Positions 15,001 through 27,900 of a stretch of DNA of 64,000 nucleotides are shown piece after piece (position 1 is the stretch's first letter; every line of letters starts with the position of its first letter). Source of the DNA: Neospora caninum Liverpool (taxonomy: Eukaryota; Apicomplexa; Conoidasida; Eucoccidiorida; Sarcocystidae); contig NC_018396.1 of the NCBI RefSeq assembly GCF_000208865.1, forward strand, positions 4,335,101 to 4,399,100, read 5' to 3'. The notes beneath the pieces were generated by a model, which was not told the origin of the DNA, did no database searches, and saw nothing but the letters and a program-made list of their open reading frames with translations. The position numbers were made by a program, and so were the translations under genes.

Positions 15001-18000
15001 GAGCTTCTTGAGGGTAAGGGTAGAGGAACAACTGGTCTGTGTGATTGAAACCAGGTCACAACGAAGGACATGATTCCGCTGGAGGGGCAGATAACGTGGC
15101 GTTGAGTTTCCCATGTGTACACCGCCTTGGACATACGCTGCTGTGTATACTACGCTGGATGAATACGAGAATAACCGTCACAGCACCGCCGTTTCTTTCC
15201 GTAGTTTTGATGAAGCGTAAGAAAAGCTGTGTGGATAAACCGCTCGCGCGGGAGAAGTATTTTGCTTGCGGCCCTGGATTGTATCGCACCCGTCAGCGTT
15301 TTTCCTGTTTTAGCTCCTCTTCGCCGTCGGTATCGCAGAAGCCACTCGTCGCACTGTGGTGTACGGGAACGTCACGCCTTGAGGGCCTCGATAGGGGATT
15401 TACGAGTGCACCGCTTGCGAAAATACCCGTACTAATTTCCGGTCTGCTGACGCTATGCTTTGCATTGCATGGAGCTCGCGTTTATCCTCCTAAGCCAAGG
15501 CTAAGTAAGAAGTCCATCAATGTGTGCGAGGCATTTCGATTTCTGTCACGCATCGGCAGACCTTGACTCGAGCTTTCGGCAGATGAATATGCGCCTGAAC
15601 GACGAAAGGCAAACGGCACAGCTACAGATGCAGAAACGCCTTGCTGCCCGGGCTGCAAGGCGGAAAAAAGCATCAGCTGAATCTTCAGAAGTGCATGTCA
15701 AACCCGTTGGTCGTGAAGAACTCGCGGCAGAGTGGAGAGCGAAAAAAGAAGCATTTGCCCAGCAGCTGCAGGTACAATCCCAGCATGTCTGAAGCACGCA
15801 CAAAATCCTCGTCCTTCCTGTCAAAGAAGATTTTAGTCTAAACGTCAGGACTGTGCGTTTATCAGGACCATGCTGCGTTGTCCGCAGTGGCGCGGTGGGT
15901 TCAGGCTGCTGGTCTGACGGCCACTAGCTCTCAAGCGTCAAGTATCACAAGTTAGCAGTTGTGGTTATTCTCGCCGTGCCCAAGGTGCGGTGCCGTACGC
16001 CAGAGACACCCGTAGTAAATGTGGCCGCTTCCTGTGAACGCGTCACGAGGGAGAGACCGCATCTGCGGGTGACGCAATGTCGCACAAGCTCTACGCGACA
16101 CATAAGTGACTCTAATGTTCCTACCCAGAAACGAAGAGCTGAGGAGCACCAGAACGCTGGAGAGCAACGAGGAGACGCCGATATCGAAAACGTACGTACG
16201 GCAGATGTTAATACCGTTCTGAATCTGACACATAGTCTGGTGTCGTTGCAAACTGGTTTGGATTTGCATGATGGTGGAAGGCCCCACACGAAAGGGCATT
16301 CGATGCCACGAAGTCCAGGTCCAGCTCCCGTCTGTCTTGCCCGCAGCATGGCGCTGGCATCATGTTCAGCATGGGCAAAAGTAGAATCACTTCAAGCTGT
16401 CGGTTTTCCCTGGTCTTGACGTGCCACCTGAACGGTGTGCCGAGTTGAGAGTTCGCAGCAACCGCCCGGTGACCGTGTATCATGTCCCTGTCGTTTCTTA
16501 CTGCATAAATACAAGGGGGGTACTAGAGGCGAACCACTTCTGTCGCTCTCCCTCGAAAGTAGGCTGGCTGTTAAATCATTACTCGGCTGTTATCTAACAG
16601 GCAGAGGAGCTACGTCAAAGACAGGAGCTTGATGAACTCGCAGCTCTCCATCTGCAGGAGACGCTAGCAGTGATTCTGCTGGAACGGGATATCAAGACGG
16701 CTGAGCTTGAAGCACTACACAGGTGACCATAACCCCTAGTTTTTATCAATCTAACAGGTCGTCCACATCTCGCTTGCGAACCTTGGTTTTGGTTCTGTCT
16801 CTTGAAGGTGATCCAAGTGTGTCACGTGACCGATGTTACTCGATGCTCGTGCACTTCGCCTGGAGTATGGCGATGCCGAAAGATTTCAGTTTTCTGGCAG
16901 CTTGCATGAGTAGAGTAATTTTTGTTCACGAGAGTCTCCATATAAGATCGCGGAGACAGACGCACTGGATGAATATGTGGCAGAGCCACGTGGCGATTGG
17001 TCTCTTCTCCTTATGGTTTCCAGGCGAAAGGCCCTGTAGTAGGCAGTGTTCGAGTGGTCGGCACTAAAGCGGACTTAACAGCCGAGGGGGTATACATCGC
17101 TCGGCTGTACTCGGACCGAGGAATACGTAACGGGACCAGGGATAGCTAACGGGGCAATGAAATGCGTCCATCATATACAGTCGTAAAATCGAATAAACGC
17201 CTGACGTATTTTTCAGGATATATACATGTGTGCGTGTTTCTGCACGCGTCTCTTGCATAGTTTCTGTATCTGTAGCAGTTGTAATCATAAGCGAAGTATG
17301 GATATAAAGAGAACGGGAGGATGGTCATTCGAGATGGCGCTTTACCGTTTCTGGTCTCTACAAAGAGGGAACATCTGGGGCATGAGGTGGGCATGAGCAG
17401 TGAATACGTTGTCCTTTCTCGTACCTTTTAACGGAGGGTGGCATATAGCCCGTGACCCCATCAACGATTACCACACTCCGTATTAAAAGCGACGGGAGCC
17501 GCGCAAGCCTCCTCCAATAGGGCCGTATGACCATTCAGCAGGCGCAAGCCCCCTGGTGTTCGTCGTTTTATCTGCGCTTCTGAGGCATAAGTAGTGCAAT
17601 TCCGACAAATCGTTGGCGGACCGTACATCGACTCTCGTCTGTGATTCTCAGGGTGACGGCACTGCGAGAAGGAAGTCCGGACGAAACAGAAGCAGAGAAT
17701 ACAGCTCGGATTGCCTCCTTGGAAGAGGCGAATCAGGCCATCGAGGTGCGGCAGATTGCCATGCACAATGAATTCACCTCGAGACTAAATCTTGTCTCTG
17801 CGATACACAGTGTAGACCCATGATGGTTGTCGCTTCAAGGTTACGGTGTTAGCCAGAGAGAATGACGTGCCACATCGAAGACTGTGCAGCGTGCGACAGA
17901 AGGATGCGTACATTGAGAGTGGTACTTGAATCTTGACAGACGTAACTGGCCGTATGCTGCACACACCATCTGCACGCCGGTAGACGCGAAGAGGACAATG

Positions 18001-21000
18001 ACGGAGAAAACACACACCCGTGTGGTCTCGTTCAAGGGCGGTTTCGCGGTAGACGTAAAGGGAAGGCAGCGAGAAAAGCAGGAATGAAATAGAATGTGGT
18101 GGTGTTGTGCTGTGTACCGCGGCCGCAGTTGCAGTGTCACGCATGCTGCCGCATAGCTCGGTATGGTGCACGTGGGCAAAACTTACACCGACTGCATGAA
18201 TGTAAAAGAGGCCACGCCTACTGTATGCGATGCAGTCCTGGTTTGTGTTTGTGTCGCGTAGGCTTCGCTTCAGGAGCACCTCGATCGGGTGCTGCAGCGG
18301 GTAGGTTCCGAATACAGAGGAGCCCGAAGTGGGGGGATCAGGTGCACTGTGAGGCATGAAACAGGCGACATCCTCACCTTTCGGCGGCACCTGAAAGGCC
18401 GCGCCGGAGGAGGGTGCTTAGAGAAGAATGCATAGGCATATGTGGCTCATGTCAGACTTTCCCTCTGAAGGGAAACCGTCGCACCGCCGACAGGCAAACA
18501 ATATGTTGCCTCCACGTGGTAACCCCATATGGGGTGTCGAAACGGGGTCGCGTCTCCCGTTACAGATGCAATGCAACTCGGGCAATAGTGTACAGCCTCC
18601 AGTTGAATCATACATATCCTTTCACCGTTGTATGATATATCCTGAATTGTCTTCTCTTCGCCTGCGTGTATAACGCGGTGTCCTATCGCGCTGATAATAC
18701 AGCGCACATCGCGGTTCTAAAAGGCGTATCTGGAAATCACAAATTGCAAACTCGACCAGAAAGAAAGTGGAGCAACAAGGGGGGGCTATGGGTTGCAGCG
18801 GAACGCATAGAGCGAGGTACACAACAGAATAATGCACGAGGTGTTGGGGAACGTAGCGTCATCTTGCCTGGATATATGTCCTCCAGGGACTAAGCGAAAA
18901 ACCGAGTGGTCCGTTGTGTTTTGAAAACACGGATAGACTCTTCCTGTTCGCCAGAGTCCCCTTTTGTGGTGCACAGTCCCACGAAGTGCTGTTGCGTCAT
19001 TGTCCCTGATGGAGTGTAGGTCTGCGAGGAGCACAAGGTGGAATGCGATCGTCTGAAGCTCGAGCATGCTGATCAGATGCGAGCGCAACTTCACTGCTCC
19101 GAGGTCGACAGCCGTTTCACCAAGATATCTGACGTAAGCAGGCCGGCTCGGCGGACCTTCTCAGTGCGTAGCTCCTTCAGAGGCGAGTGGTCATTTCGAC
19201 AAAATAGAACACCTCAGGACAGATCGCTGCACTGCAGTTGGATGACGGAAGAAGCGACAAACGAATCCGTTAATGCACATCCATAATCCGTTATTTTCAG
19301 TTATGGTAACCAACCACTTTTGTTATAAAACCGTCGAAGTAGCCCTTAGTGACGACAGTACTGCCTCGTTCGGCGTTTGGTGGTCTCGACGGTTGGGGAA
19401 CCCAGTGCGCTGTGCGCACTTAACGCTGCTACCAAACACGACTGCCTGCAGTTCAGTTGAATCGCCTGTCACACACTGCCGCGATGAGCGAGGAAATTGG
19501 ACGTGAACCGTGGCTTTGAGTACTCTAGAGCTAATTCTCCCGTTTCCGTGCTTGGGAATCAGCAAGCTGCCACACTGCGCAGCACTCCTCGGACGATGAA
19601 CCAGATCGCCACAGCTGCTCCAAAAGGTAGCAGGCCCATTGAGAATCCAGGGCGTGCAGTGTAACGGTGGTGGTTTGTGGCTTCTCTCCCACCAGCACCA
19701 TTGCTTCGTACGGGACGGTGTCGTGTACAGCGCTTTCCCACACTCAAGGACGGGCTCAGACGTTGCGTAGGATAACCATTGTTTCAGGATAGCATCCAAT
19801 AGAACGTGCAGATTAGGATGTGTCTCCTGATAATTCTCCTATGGCGCGGAGAGACAGAGCATCTACCAGCTGCGAGGCACTCTGTACCGAATCTCTACAG
19901 ATCTTGGACTGCAATGCTAGAGTTAACGTCAGGCTAAAGGAGATCGAGGTGGAGCAAGCAAACAGCCTACAAAAAAAAATGGAGGAGATCAGGAGGGAAA
20001 TGGCGTCCGGCGTGGAGAAAGTTAGGCTGCAAAAGTCTTCTGGTGGAGAGGCGGCACGACAGGACAGGCAACGGGCAAACGAGTGGCGGGAAAATATGGC
20101 TAGCAAGCAGGCGCAAGCGTTGGGAAGACGGTCCCAGCTTCGTGCCGGTGGAGGGCACACAGAGGCCCTCCTTACCTTACTGCGCCAGAAGATGGACGAA
20201 CTGTGGACTGCGCTTGAAGAGGAGAAAGCCCGGCAGCAAACTGAGGTGGCGGGCAAACTGCAACAGAAGCAGGTCGCAAGGCTGGCGAAATTCGGTGATA
20301 TTCAGGGACACCGCAAGGTAAAGTGATTAGTATAGCCAGGCTTCTAGCGTTACGTATAGCTGCTGTAGGCATATGCTGGACTGTAGCGTTTATTACAACA
20401 AACTGGCATCATAATACTTCATCCTTATATGCCTACGGATGTCAATACCAAACATGTTCAGCTTCCGTGCTGTGGTTCGTCTAACTGAGTGAACCGGTAA
20501 AAACGAATCCCGTAGACTGGATGACTGATCGGATATTAGGAGCAGAAAAGTCCATCGACGCCTCTTGTATGCCAGTCAACCCGGTGAGACGGCAAAGCCG
20601 TCGTGGCGGGACAAGCTTAGAGAGATCTGTTTTGGTGTTTGGCACGAATTGCAGCGTCGTGGTGCTTCCGGGTCATGACTTCACGTCCTCAATAGCCTTT
20701 CCACGAACCGTGCAAACACCACGAATATAAACTGGCCTCAGTAACCACTTAAAATTTGCTCTTCGGGATTCGCCATGAATAGGTGATTCTTGCCGCCTCA
20801 TTGTGTGCACACGTGCTACTGTCTACTAGGAAAAGCGGAACAAACGATTGACCGCGAGGGTCGAGAGACTAAAAGACACGGCAGCTAAAAGGTAGGGGTC
20901 TCTAAAAGTGCTTCCATGTTGTCTTATGGCTGACTGCTAATTTGCTGTGGCACCCGGAGGCAAGCTTGGTGGTTTCACACATTTGTTGAGCTTCCAGTAC

Positions 21001-22624
21001 GCAAAAACGTCTGCTGTTCCACCAGCGGGGCGCCAATCGCTGTGCTACTTTTAAGGTGTTAGTGTTTTCCTGTTTGCAGAACGCTGTGGCACCAACAGAA
21101 GCAGAACGGAAATCTTGAGCAGCAGTTCAGCCCTTTAGTTCGACATATAATCGATGAAGAGCTAGTTTCGGAAAGCGTCCGGCAGTACAAAGACGAGAAC
21201 GTTGTCCAGTGTGAGCTCCAGCCAGTAGCTATGATCGAAAACACTTGGCGCGTGGAGGCATATCGCAGATGTGTGCGATCGGACAGAACTTTGCGGGGGT
21301 TCTTCAGAGGGGCTACCAGACAGCACAGGGTTGCAGCGATGTCTTTTCTAAAAAGCAAAGGTATTCAGGCTGTTGTTCTCAGCGGTTCTCGGCGCTGCTT
21401 TGTCGTTACTGCTGAAAGCTCCGGTTCCACATCATTTGGCATATGTCCACGCTTTGTCAGCCGTCTCATCTATATATTTCGGAAGCCCGAGGAATCAGAG
21501 ACGTCTTCATTGTCCATTCCGAGCGCATCGGTCATTCGCTCACTGGTCAAACCTTGTCTCCGCTGTGTCCCGGTTCGAAGGCTCTTCCTCTCGTACTTAG
21601 GAGCCCTATCGTGCAGAAATCCACCATCAATATGTGAATTGGAGAGGCTCCATGCGTTATCAACCAAATTACTCGAACCGCTGACTGTGCTACGGTAACC
21701 GAAGCACTATGCAGCAAGCACTGGAGCGGGCCTGCTGTGTGTGTGGTCACTGCAGTTCGAGGCCGCTTCATGCGGCTTCTCGGGCAGCTTGAATTGAGCT
21801 TACGCGGTGCAGTCCTGCCCAGCTTCCTGGCAGACCTGCACGCTGCGGGGAGAAGTACTGGTTGTCCGCGATTCTTCGCGGACACAACTAATACGGGCAA
21901 GGAACAGAACAACGGAAGCCAAGCCAGTGCTAGCGAGAGCGGCAGTTCCAGCCTGTCCGGTATCAGCGTTGACAGTAGCAACTCCAGCACAGACAGAGGG
22001 AGCAGCAGCGATGACTCAGAAGACGGCGAAAACAGTGATTCTGACAGCTTTCGCAGTAGCAGCAGTAGCAGCCCAACAAGTCGTAGCAGCAGTAGCAGCA
22101 GCCCAACAAGTCGTAGCAGCAGTAGCAGCAGCCCATCAAGTCGTAGCAGCAGTAGCAGCAGCCCAAGAAGTCGTAGCAGCAGTAGCAGCAGCCCAACAAG
22201 TCGTAGCAGCAGTAGCAGCAGCCCAACAAGTCGTATCAGCAGTAGCAGCAGCCCAAGAAGTCGTAGCAGCAGTAGCAGCAGCCCAACAAGTCGTAGCAGA
22301 AGTAGCAGCAGCGGAACAAGTCGCAGCAGCAGCAGCCGAACAAGTCGTAGCAGCAGTAGCAGCCGAGCAAGCAGTCGCAGCAGAAGCAGAAGTAGTAGTA
22401 TCAGGGCCGAAGTAAGCAAGCAAGAGTATGAGGGACCCACGAGCAGCGATGACAGCAGCGGTGGCAACAGTTCGAGCAGCAGCAGCGGTTCAAGCAACAA
22501 ACGAGACAGTCGCCCCTCCTCCAGAAATATGTCCAGCTCGAACGGGGACATACCAGTGACGTCTCAGAAATCCATGAATGGACCTGCAGAGAAATATGCT
22601 CGGAAACAGAACACACATTCATGA
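2..22624 (+). CDS. Giant single-pass membrane protein with long coiled-coil tail and Ser/Arg-rich C-terminus (5' truncated by window)
   Basis: Not recognised by name. Exons read from splice sites with agreeing phases: 2-170, 369-478, 1522-1655, 2371-2745, 2975-3124, 3408-3504, 3636-3746, 4541-4653, 4994-5044, 5673-5777, 5899-5956, 6363-6490, 6869-7000, 7497-7612, 7842-7968, 8272-8511, 8838-8900, 9338-9514, 10054-10151, 10938-~11030, 11583-11753, 12052-~12087, 12157-12249, 12404-12574, 13201-13299, 13593-13728, 14487-14619, 14914-15013, 15560-15771, 16129-16191, 16601-16722, 17652-17745, 18262-18300, 19020-19133, 19817-20317, 20830-20891, 21080-21360, 21756-22624. Long stretches chain without phase conflict, for example 4541-9514 and 14487 to the TGA at 22622. 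Further exons are needed near 556-730, 1930-2100, 3750-4540, 9515-10053, 10152-10937 and 13729-14486. The order is ectodomain, one membrane span, then a very long Glu/Lys/Gln/Ala-rich helical region, then a Ser/Arg tail. A scaffold or tether role is inference. Two genes instead of one is possible but the phase chain argues against it. Confidence 0.72.
2371..2745 (+). other. Membrane-anchor exon of the giant protein
   Basis: The exon starts after a TTTCAG acceptor and ends at CGCAG|GTACAT, with phase 2 on both sides. It encodes a beta-rich segment with the motif FDKAGVYSF, then a Cys-Pro-Pro-Gly-Phe motif, a short Thr/Gln linker and one strongly hydrophobic helix (about 2614-2697, starting WVPISVACVG). 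The helix is followed at once by Phe-Phe-Arg-Arg, a basic stop-transfer signal. The FDKxGVYxF pattern recalls cupredoxin-like repeats in large protist surface proteins, and CPPGF recalls GCC2/GCC3 (ephrin-receptor-like) segments; both comparisons are from memory. Exons upstream (369-478, 1522-1655) are Cys-containing and look extracellular. Everything downstream is helical and presumably cytoplasmic. Confidence 0.7.
4541..21360 (+). other. Coiled-coil exon series of the giant protein
   Basis: About 30 small exons (39-500 nt) encode short segments rich in Glu, Gln, Lys, Arg, Ala and Leu with heptad-like spacing. Examples are 5673-5777 (ALEEALVQERDDF), 6869-7000, 8272-8511 (LQQRHQLEQKLRQKAQR), 11583-11753, 15560-15771, 16601-16722 (AEELRQRQELDELAALH) and 19817-20317 (VRLKEIEVEQANSLQKKMEE). 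Most junctions are phase 0, so exons can be lost or gained without a frameshift. There are almost no Pro/Gly clusters in the core. Introns are typically 300-900 nt and carry no competing long frame. Confidence 0.75.
22051..22400 (+). repeat. 30-bp tandem repeat encoding an SR-type low-complexity tail
   Basis: A 30-nt unit repeats nearly perfectly from about 22051 to 22320, roughly nine units, and then decays to 22400. Each unit encodes ten residues, RSSSSSSPTS, with Thr/Arg/Ser swaps at the PTS position. It lies in the last exon of the giant gene (21756-22624), between an acidic Ser/Asp stretch and a Ser/Asn tail. Arg-Ser-Ser spacing resembles SR-protein tails and would be a good phosphorylation substrate, but no RNA-binding domain is visible. 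The long antisense Leu-rich frame here is a by-product of the repeat. Confidence 0.9.
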
Positions 22625-24974
22625 GGATCGAGCGCACCGCACGGTGCTTCTACTGAACAGCTCAGCAATAGAACCGACTCGCAAAGCGACTAATAGACAA
22701 GCTTCCCCTACTACGAGAGTGCGAAAAGGACACCCTCATGTGGCCAATGTTGGTGCTCGAACACGGTTCTGTTGGCACAAAAGCTATAACCAGCGAAGAC
22801 TATTTTAAAAATTGAGCGCAACCGGCACGGGAAGAAGCATCCCAGTGCTCTTCCGGGAAACCGACGAATTTCGCACCCTGATAACTATACTGATTCATGC
22901 GTAAAATCGCAGTCAGCGCATTAAAAACGGAAATGAACAGGGAGATTGAGGCAAATGATAAGTCTGCCAGACGTCTTACATCAGCATGTCACCGCGTCGT
23001 GTTGCTGGACGTTTTGTAACCCAGGGAGTATCACAAATAACTCTACTTCTTTACCGATATTGTATTCGAGATAATCGTTTGCCGAAAGACGGTGCGGTTC
23101 AGAAATTCACAGCATAGGCGAGATAATGCAGCCAGCTATCGGTTGTTCCATGGTAGTAGAAAACATATATGCGCTTTGCTCGTCATTATGTCAAGCGGCT
23201 CTAACGATACTTTGGGTATTTCAGTAGAGGCGATGTACCTCGGAGATCCAACAGCCGAACAAGCGCTGTATGGCGAGCGAGGGCATACGCACGAGCAAAT
23301 GTAATGAATGTGGCTGCCCTGCAACAGAGAGCATAGTACGCCGGCACTGATGCCAAGTCGCCTTCTGTGAATGTTCTGGACCCGACCTAACTGTCACGGT
23401 TGATGTCGTAATATCCTTAAAGACTTCACTCGTCAGGTACTGTGTAGACCGCCTAACGTCTCGCATCGCGGTAGACCGTTCATTGGCATAAGCAGATTGT
23501 TGTTTTGAGGCAACAGTTCAGCGGTCACAACACCATCTCGTGCACTCAGCAGTATCACCGTAGCGTTCATTGTGGTTACCCAACGGGAGCTGGGGAGCAC
23601 GATGCTGAATCCCTGGTTCGATCCCATGACTTGCTCTAAACTTTCACTTAAGAAAATGTTCTGGATCTTGATGACAGGTCTTGGGGCCTGGTTCTTGCGA
23701 GCCGCCCCCCCGTGTGCCTTATTCATTTTCTCGTGGATGACGGCTTGTTCTCTCTGGTACGAAACCAGCTCAACTTTGTTTCCGGCGCCCCTTGACCAAC
23801 TAACCCCCATGCGTGTTAGGGATAAGAGTTAGAAATCACGGGAGTCCAGTATTGGCGTATGATTAAAGTGCGCCGACATCTATGCGAGCCCCGTATTTGA
23901 TGTGACTCGTTAAGAACGTCGGTTGGATTAGTTTCGCCCTCCCTTGCAGATGACGCTACTCACTGAATCACCTATCAGACTAGGTGCTGGCGAGGTTGGC
24001 GCCAAGCGCCTACACGAAGCTGAAACAGTTTCCAGACCCTGTGTCAGTTAACTAGGACATATTCACATAAATGGTGACATGCAGCCAGCATGTTGATTAA
24101 CGAATCCGATTGTCCGCATTCTTGGGACCGCGAGACACAAGAGCCTACACCTCAGATTTGCCCGTCAGAACGTGGAATAAAGTGCGTAGAGACACTATAT
24201 CAGTACGTTCAACGGCACAGTGGCTGTTTGGAAAAACCATATACATCGTACCATGAGAGCGTTCAAAGCCACAATTCGAACTATGGGAGTCATTTTCCGG
24301 CACGTTGGCGTGGAGGAGACGTGGTCAGGTACATCCCCCCTTCGTTTGCTCTGTGCGTGCACTGACTCAACTGCATCGGCAATCGAGCAGTCTTCCGCAC
24401 TGCATGGTAATGATGCTTGGCCCCACGGATTCTGAGGGAACAACTGGGCTGCAGGGGCGTCTGAAACTGCTCAGTTCATGGATGGCAAGCAACCCGGAGG
24501 TATTCTTGATACTGCGGAGAGCAACATGTTCGTGGTGTACTGTTATTATCGCAGGAATCGTACTGGCGTTCCTGGGCATCTTCTAGCCCACCAGGGGCTG
24601 TGTGGAAATAGTTGTCTCGGGAAACGTAACCGAGCGAACGTTCGTGCGTGTTCATCGTCCACCGTAGCCGTGTATAATTGCTCATTGCAAATGGCCTAGA
24701 AGATCATTAACTCAGGAGTACAGTTGCTAGAAAAGAAAGATGCTGGCGAGAAAGTAACAGATATCACAACAGAAACAGACAGGAGGAGCTCGTAAGTAAG
24801 GGGCGGGCACCAGTTGCTCTATCCTTCCAACATGGATCCACCCCATATCACTTCAAGCGTTAATCTAATCCCGCCTCACACACACCAGGACGTAGCCGGC
24901 GAGAACCCCTTCCCCGATGTGACACCCCGTGTATGTTGAACGATGGTCCAAGAAGCCTCTGCAAGACTCAGGCC
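22625..24974. other. Intergenic stretch without a confident gene
   Basis: This lies between the giant gene's stop and the 3' end of the left PAN gene. No multi-exon model could be built. Three plus-strand patches look protein-like. One is a helical stretch near 22897-23019. One is 24420-24586, ending in a hydrophobic segment IIAGIVLAFLGIF followed by a stop. One is an exon-like patch at 24707-24791 bounded by CAG and GTAAGT. A minus-strand 125-residue frame at 23433-23810 is also open. None could be joined in phase, so no gene is called. Confidence 0.4.
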
Positions 24975-27900
24975 TGGTGATACCGCCAAGCATTTGCTAC
25001 TACTCAACGTAGTGGACTACGACCGCCGCCGCGCTGTCGGACACTTCATCATGTCCGAGGGCCTTGGCCAGTTTGTACATCGGAGGCTCGGCCGCAGGCG
25101 TGACCAAGGACACGCCAACAGTGTACGAAGAATGAGACGATGCAGCCTTAAAAATATCTTCAAGAGTTCCCTCGCTGTCGATCATGATCGGCTCTTCCAA
25201 GAGGAGACGATCTGCGGGCACACAGGAGCGACCACAGTAACAGGAGGTGAATCTGGTTTGGCAATGCATGGTTACACGCTCCGCGGAGTTGAGTGCTTTT
25301 ATTCACGTCAGGAGTCTGTCAGTATCGATGTGCTTCTGGGACCTACCATGTTTGCCCATCATGAACCGTTTGCGTGTCACATCTCTATGAAAGTGTGTAC
25401 GTGCCTGTCCCGTCGCACTTTACCTGTTTTATCTGACCTGTCGCTAATTCGCTGTCAGCGATTGCCATGATTCCCTGCTACCAGAAGACCGAAAAGGGCA
25501 TTCTTACCTGCTATATCGCTCTCACACGAAGCGGCATCGCGGCGAGTGCCAGATATGCCAAGTCCGGGAGCCGACTCTTTTTTGAACGCAGAATACAGAG
25601 TGCAGGTTGAGCCGGCCTCAGTCAGTTCCAGCGCCCAAGCAGCACACTTGACATTGTCGAAGCATGTAGTCAAGCATTCACAGAGATCTTGCTTCGTGGC
25701 AGAACCTTCCACTGTATCTATAATATCTTCTAACTCTCCGGAGAGAAGCTGGAAAGGCTTCAAAAACCTATGGCCGAGCTCCACTAAAATGACGCCTGTG
25801 CCGGCGGTCCGCTGGAATGCAGGTTCCTGTATCAGCTTGCATGTATCCGTTTCCTCTGTATAGTTATACGACCATGCCACGCAAAGCTCGTCCGCCTCGC
25901 AGTCCTTCTGACATTCGATGACAGACGGCGCCGACGATTCTTGAGCTACCGGACGTTGGTAAGTGCCATACACAGCTGAACAGAAAAGGCACCCCGCAAG
26001 AACGCGATTTCCGACGCTTCTCCGAGACCAGAGCAGAGTCCGCAGGACAGGTGGATAGGCATCGAAACCTCTGAATGCAATGTGAGGACCACAAATTAGC
26101 TATCGTCCGCATGTCATACACACAATGACCGCGTGAGCTGTGCTTAAAGCTACCATGTGGTAGCTTCCGCATCCCTCCATCACGGACAGACAGCTTCCTG
26201 CACTCACACGATAAGTTTCATTCGCTCACCTGGTGCTTGAACATCAGATAATCCCTTGCTTCCGGAGACCGCCAGAGGATTCGTGGTGCTGACAACTGCT
26301 ATTTCCTCCGTAAAGTAGTCACACTGCGCCCCGGAATCAATGATCTTCATTGTCCAAGCCTGGCAACCAGCAATCTGCGTCTCGCACTGTTTCGCGCAGT
26401 GCTGCACTGGGTCAGTAGATGATGATGGATTATCTGTACTGATCGGTGTACCTTTGAGTTCCATGAAAGGCGTGAAAAACCTGGAACTCAGTACCGACGT
26501 GCGGGCGTTGTTGTTGGCCTCGAGAACCGCATTCCACGAACCAGCGACACAGTCCAGGGTGCCGTCGTCTAGCGTCGTCGTAGACCACTGGACGCAGTTT
26601 GGTGTGTCGGCACAAAGGTTCTCGCACTCCGTTTCGCTTTGCACGCTTTGTTGTGCAAGCACTGTGTTTGTCCAGCTCGTAGCAATCGCCATAAACATCT
26701 TGACTGAATAACAGGGTCAGCAAAAACAGAAGCCTCTACTTCCTGAGCGTGTATCGAGCTTGGCTAGAGCATAAGATGCAATACTGCATTTGCAAAATAG
26801 GAGCCAATGAAGTCCGACGATGACCGGCGCGACTAATTACACATTCCCCAGCAGAGCCGGCACATTCATGTTGCGGACAGAGTCTTACTCGGTGATGCCT
26901 CAAGGGCTGCACCATCGGCCTGCTTGGTGCCGGAGACAACATGAGAGGAACCAGCGACAGCGGTTGAGACACTCGAGAATAGCTCGCAGCTGTTCTCATC
27001 TCCTCGGAAGGTCCACGCTTCGCAATCACCAGCATTAGAGCAAGCTGTCGCGCAAGATACTGCCGTGTTGAGTTGGTCCCTTCTTGAGGCAGAAGGTTCT
27101 CCGGCGAAGGCAAGCTCTGCCAGCACCGAACGGGATTGAGTGCGAACCAGTACACTGCCCTTCAACGTCTTTGTGAATCGCTGCAGATCCGCGGCGTCCC
27201 CTATCCCCCCGAGGTAGCAAGTGTTGTCACTGGCTCCCGCTCCAGCCACGATGTAAGAGTAAGCAAGGCAAAAACTGTGCTGGCAATGCACAGCGCAGTC
27301 GCTTATCGGCTTGACGACCTTGTCGACGGCCACCGGAATAAGCGCTGTGTCGACCAATACTGCGTTCATCACACACACACTTGCAAACGACGAGTGTGTG
27401 AGTGAGTGGGCATGCGGCCGCTTTAACCTCGCAGCCTCTGGAGGAGGCCCGAGTACCGTAAGACAGTGCGTTTCACGCCGCATTCAACGTGTGTTATTCT
27501 GGCGAGTTTCTGACCTTCACGCTGAGTCATCTGTGCATGTGACCATCGCCCATATTCTAGCAGACACGTTGCTGTTCACATGTTACTTACTCGCTTCCTC
27601 AATCTCCTCCAACAGAATGCCAACATCCGCCGTCACATACGATGCATCAGGAACACCAGCATCAGTTTTGTCGTAGAGATAGCAGGTGCCGGTGGATAAA
27701 TCAAGTGACCACCGTTTGCACCGATCAGATCGGCCACACAGCTCTATGCACTGGGACATGTTGCTGTCAGGTTGTTGGTGAGTAGCGCCGCTGCTAGGTT
27801 TCGTTCCCACTTGCAGAACAAGCTCATGTTGTACCACGGCGACATGCTCCTTGGACGGTACTGTTCGCTGCGCACCCAGGCGTCCAAGGTAACAGTTTGG

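Noticed and set aside
22051..22400. Regular 30-bp repeats resembling a CRISPR array
   Set aside because: There are no unique spacers; units abut directly and are coding in a eukaryotic gene.
21547..22551. 334-codon Leu-rich minus-strand open frame
   Set aside because: It is the antisense of the Ser/Arg tandem repeat; the plus-strand frame joins in phase to upstream exons of the giant gene.
25000..25470. Plus-strand frame opposite the last PAN exon (mirror 42687-43241 minus)
   Set aside because: The minus strand at left and plus strand at right carry the exon that splices in phase 1 and ends the PAN genes.
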